A DNA stretch of 8,310 nucleotides from an uncultured Clostridia bacterium. Its GTDB lineage: Bacteria; Bacillota; Clostridia; Oscillospirales; Ruminococcaceae. Shown here piece after piece: positions 6,700 to 8,310 of the stretch (positions are counted from its first letter, which is position 1; the number at the start of each line of letters is the position of its first letter). The DNA lies in contig CANDLP010000086.1 in assembly GCA_947385505.1 (NCBI GenBank), forward strand, positions 1 to 8,310, written 5' to 3'. The translations under genes and the position numbers were made by a program. The notes below the pieces were generated by a model. It searched no databases. It was not told the DNA's origin and was given only the letters and a program-made list of their open reading frames with translations.

Positions 6700-7236
6700 T
6701 TGAATAAAGCTTTTTTTCTTGACCGTGACGGTACGATAAACAAGGATACGCACTATGTCGGCGATCCCGAAAAGTTAGAGCTTCTGCCGTGTGCCGCCGA
6801 GGGAATCAGGCGAATGAACGAGGCAGGATACTTGGTGATCGTTATTTCAAACCAAAGCGGCGTTGCGCGCGGTTATTTTACTGAGAAAGATGTCAAAAAC
6901 GTCAATTCGCGGCTGAATGAAATGCTCGGAGGGTACGGAGCGCATATTGACGCTTTTTACTGGTGTCCGCACCTGCCGTGCGGCAGTGTGAAGGAATATG
7001 CCGTTGAGTGCGATTGTAGAAAGCCGAAATTGGGATTATTTAAAAAAGCTATTGAAGATTTTGACCTTGATGTAAGAGAATGCTTTGCTTGCGGAGATAA
7101 GAAGAGGGATGTTGAAAATCTCGCAAGGCTTGGACTTCCAGTCTCTCACTTGGGGATAATAGACAGCGGAAAGGAAAAAGCACATTTTTGTTCTTTGGAT
7201 AATTTTTTTAATACAATGATGAAAAGGAGCGGCTGA
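6700..7236 (+). CDS. gmhB: D-glycero-D-manno-heptose 1,7-bisphosphate 7-phosphatase (HAD family)
   Basis: A 178-residue HAD-superfamily phosphatase that removes the 7-phosphate from heptose 1,7-bisphosphate, giving the substrate for the adenylyltransferase half of HldE. HAD motif I is FLDRDGT (6-12) with nucleophile D8 and acid/base D10; motif II is SNQ (50-52); motif III includes K108 in CRKP; motif IV is GDKKRD (132-137). The zinc loop typical of GmhB and HisB-N is complete: C89, H91, C104, C106. Length is close to E. coli GmhB (about 190). It starts with TTG, the only non-ATG start among the six genes whose 5' ends are visible, which may lower its expression relative to its neighbours. One base separates its stop from the MBOAT start. 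The HisB phosphatase domain is the nearest alternative, but the heptose neighbours argue strongly for GmhB. Preference for alpha or beta anomer cannot be read with certainty; pairing with HldE implies beta. Confidence 0.94.
   Translation: MNKAFFLDRDGTINKDTHYVGDPEKLELLPCAAEGIRRMNEAGYLVIVISNQSGVARGYFTEKDVKNVNSRLNEMLGGYGAHIDAFYWCPHLPCGSVKEYAVECDCRKPKLGLFKKAIEDFDLDVRECFACGDKKRDVENLARLGLPVSHLGIIDSGKEKAHFCSLDNFFNTMMKRSG
7225..7229 (+). promoter_or_regulatory. Ribosome binding site for the MBOAT gene
   Basis: AGGAG lies 8 bases before the ATG at 7238, inside the last codons of gmhB. It supports 7238 as the start and coupled translation. Confidence 0.7.
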
Positions 7237-7237
7237 A

Positions 7238-8310
7238 ATGTCATTTACGTCCCCCGTGTTTATATTTTTGTTTTTTCCCTTGGTAATTTTGGGTTATTAT
7301 CTTATTCATCCGCGTTTAAAAAACATTTTTTTGCTGATGGCGTCTTTAGCGTTTTACGCTTGGGGCGAACCTAAGTTTATATTCATATTTATAATTGCAG
7401 TTTTATTGAATTATGCTTTCGGATTATTGATAGAAAGAGCAAAAAAACGAGGCTCATCTGCAAAATTTTCGCTTATTATTTCGCTTATGATAAATTTGGG
7501 CTTGCTGTTTTATTATAAATACCTTGTATTTGGAGCCGAGATCATGAACAGCGTGTTTGACGCAGGTTTTCAGGTAAGTGAAATAGCGCTGCCTCTCGGA
7601 ATCTCGTTCTTTACATTTCGTTCAATTTCATATGCTGCCGATATATACACGGGAAAGACAAATGCCGAAAAAAATCCTGTAAACGCGGCTTTGTACATAT
7701 CATTTTTCCCACAGGTTTCAATGGGGCCGATAACGGAAGCCAATGCTTTTTTACCTCAGCTTAAGGAGCACCGCTTCAATATTGACGTGTTTGCCGACGG
7801 GATCAAGCGGTTAATTGTCGGAATGGCAAAAAAGCTGATTATTGCAGACACGCTGGGAATAATCGTCGACCCTTTTTTTTCGTCAGCGGCTGACGGGCGT
7901 ACCGTTGCTGCGGCATGGACGGGAATAATCGCGTATTGCTTACAGCTGTATTTTGATTTTTCGGGTTATTCGGATATGGCGATAGGACTCAGTAAAATGT
8001 TTGGATTTGAAACACCCGAAAACTTTGATTATCCGTATATGGCTGACAGCATTACCGATTTCTGGCGCCGCTGGCATATGACGCTGTCAAGATTTTTCCG
8101 CGATTATGTATATATTCCTCTTGGAGGAAACCGCAAGGGAAATGTGTATGTTCATATATTTGTTGTTTTTTTGCTTACGGGATTATGGCACGGAGCAGCT
8201 TGGAATTTTGTTGTCTGGGGACTGTGGCACGGATTGTTCCGACTTATTGAAATGGCGTATAAGCGCAGCGGAAAAGAGTTAAAAATTCCGTCGGCGCTAA
8301 AGCATTTATA
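7238..8310 (+). CDS. AlgI-like MBOAT O-acyltransferase, 3'-truncated by window end
   Basis: The frame stays open from ATG 7238 to the window edge: 357 codons of a family usually about 470-520 residues. It is a multi-pass membrane protein; hydrophobic segments are clear at about 5-23, 29-42, 47-65, 76-97, 225-243 and 305-330. MBOAT/AlgI landmarks appear in order: PLGISFFTF (119-127), FPQVSMGPI (157-165), YFDFSGYSDMAIGL (238-251), DFWRRWHMTLSRFFRDY (274-290), and GLWHGAAWNFVVWG (315-328). H318 aligns, from memory, with the essential His322 of Pseudomonas AlgI; a second conserved-looking His is H331. Such proteins pass acyl groups, usually acetyl, across the membrane for O-acylation of exported polysaccharide, typically with an SGNH/AlgX-type partner encoded nearby, which would lie beyond this window. 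One base separates it from gmhB, placing it in the same operon. Acyl group and acceptor are unknown. Confidence 0.95.
   Translation, partial: MSFTSPVFIFLFFPLVILGYYLIHPRLKNIFLLMASLAFYAWGEPKFIFIFIIAVLLNYAFGLLIERAKKRGSSAKFSLIISLMINLGLLFYYKYLVFGAEIMNSVFDAGFQVSEIALPLGISFFTFRSISYAADIYTGKTNAEKNPVNAALYISFFPQVSMGPITEANAFLPQLKEHRFNIDVFADGIKRLIVGMAKKLIIADTLGIIVDPFFSSAADGRTVAAAWTGIIAYCLQLYFDFSGYSDMAIGLSKMFGFETPENFDYPYMADSITDFWRRWHMTLSRFFRDYVYIPLGGNRKGNVYVHIFVVFLLTGLWHGAAWNFVVWGLWHGLFRLIEMAYKRSGKELKIPSALKHL

Larger units (their letters stand above)
47..8310 (+). other. Probable single polycistronic surface-glycan operon (both ends open)
   Basis: All seven genes are on one strand. Junctions are a 7-base overlap (787-793), a 4-base overlap (2598-2601), an 11-base gap (4533-4543), a 7-base overlap (5203-5209), an 18-base gap (6682-6699) and a 1-base gap (7237). 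None of the gaps can hold a terminator hairpin or a separate promoter, so co-transcription is strongly implied. Promoter and terminator must lie outside the window. Confidence 0.85.

Noticed and set aside
6700..7236. gmhB considered as the phosphatase domain of histidine-biosynthesis HisB
   Set aside because: No histidine genes nearby and no dehydratase domain; it sits directly after hldE and has the full GmhB zinc loop.

Overview
The window is a run of seven co-directional, tightly packed genes on the + strand. It reads as one piece of a surface-polysaccharide or glycoconjugate locus from a low-GC bacterium. Strong AGGAG-type ribosome binding sites, an AT-rich coding style and the rhamnan-synthesis-F protein suggest a Firmicute, perhaps a gut Clostridia member. 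This assignment is an inference: there is no rRNA or housekeeping gene to fix the taxon, and a Gram-negative host cannot be excluded because ADP-heptose genes are classical LPS genes.

The first 45 bases are not genomic. Positions 12-45 match the Illumina read-2 / i7-side adapter, so the window begins at an untrimmed contig end. The first gene, a family-9 glycosyltransferase (47-793), is therefore cut at its 5' side, and the first 15 codons of its apparent reading frame are an artefact.

Next come two large proteins of polysaccharide assembly. The first (787-2601) joins a polysaccharide pyruvyl transferase-type domain to a middle domain of unknown role, a coiled coil built from five 14-residue repeats, and a basic C-terminal tail. 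The second (2598-4532) is a rhamnan synthesis F (RgpF-like) glycosyltransferase with two similar halves.

The centre and right hold a compact nucleotide-heptose module: gmhA (4544-5209), bifunctional hldE (5203-6681) and gmhB (6700-7236, TTG start). Together they can convert sedoheptulose 7-phosphate to ADP-D-glycero-beta-D-manno-heptose. No hldD epimerase lies in the window. The last gene (7238-8310, running off the right edge) is an AlgI-like MBOAT O-acyltransferase.

Inferred logic: the heptose module supplies an activated D,D-heptose, GT9 and RgpF-like enzymes build a glycan, and pyruvyl and acyl substituents are added by the pyruvyl transferase-like and MBOAT proteins. Adjacent genes overlap or are separated by at most 18 bases, with no internal terminator or promoter that I can support. 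I see no mobile element, RNA gene or CRISPR array. I do not see a wholly new system here. The most unusual items are the repeat-bearing pyruvyl transferase fusion and a complete ADP-heptose pathway in what looks like a Gram-positive polysaccharide operon.
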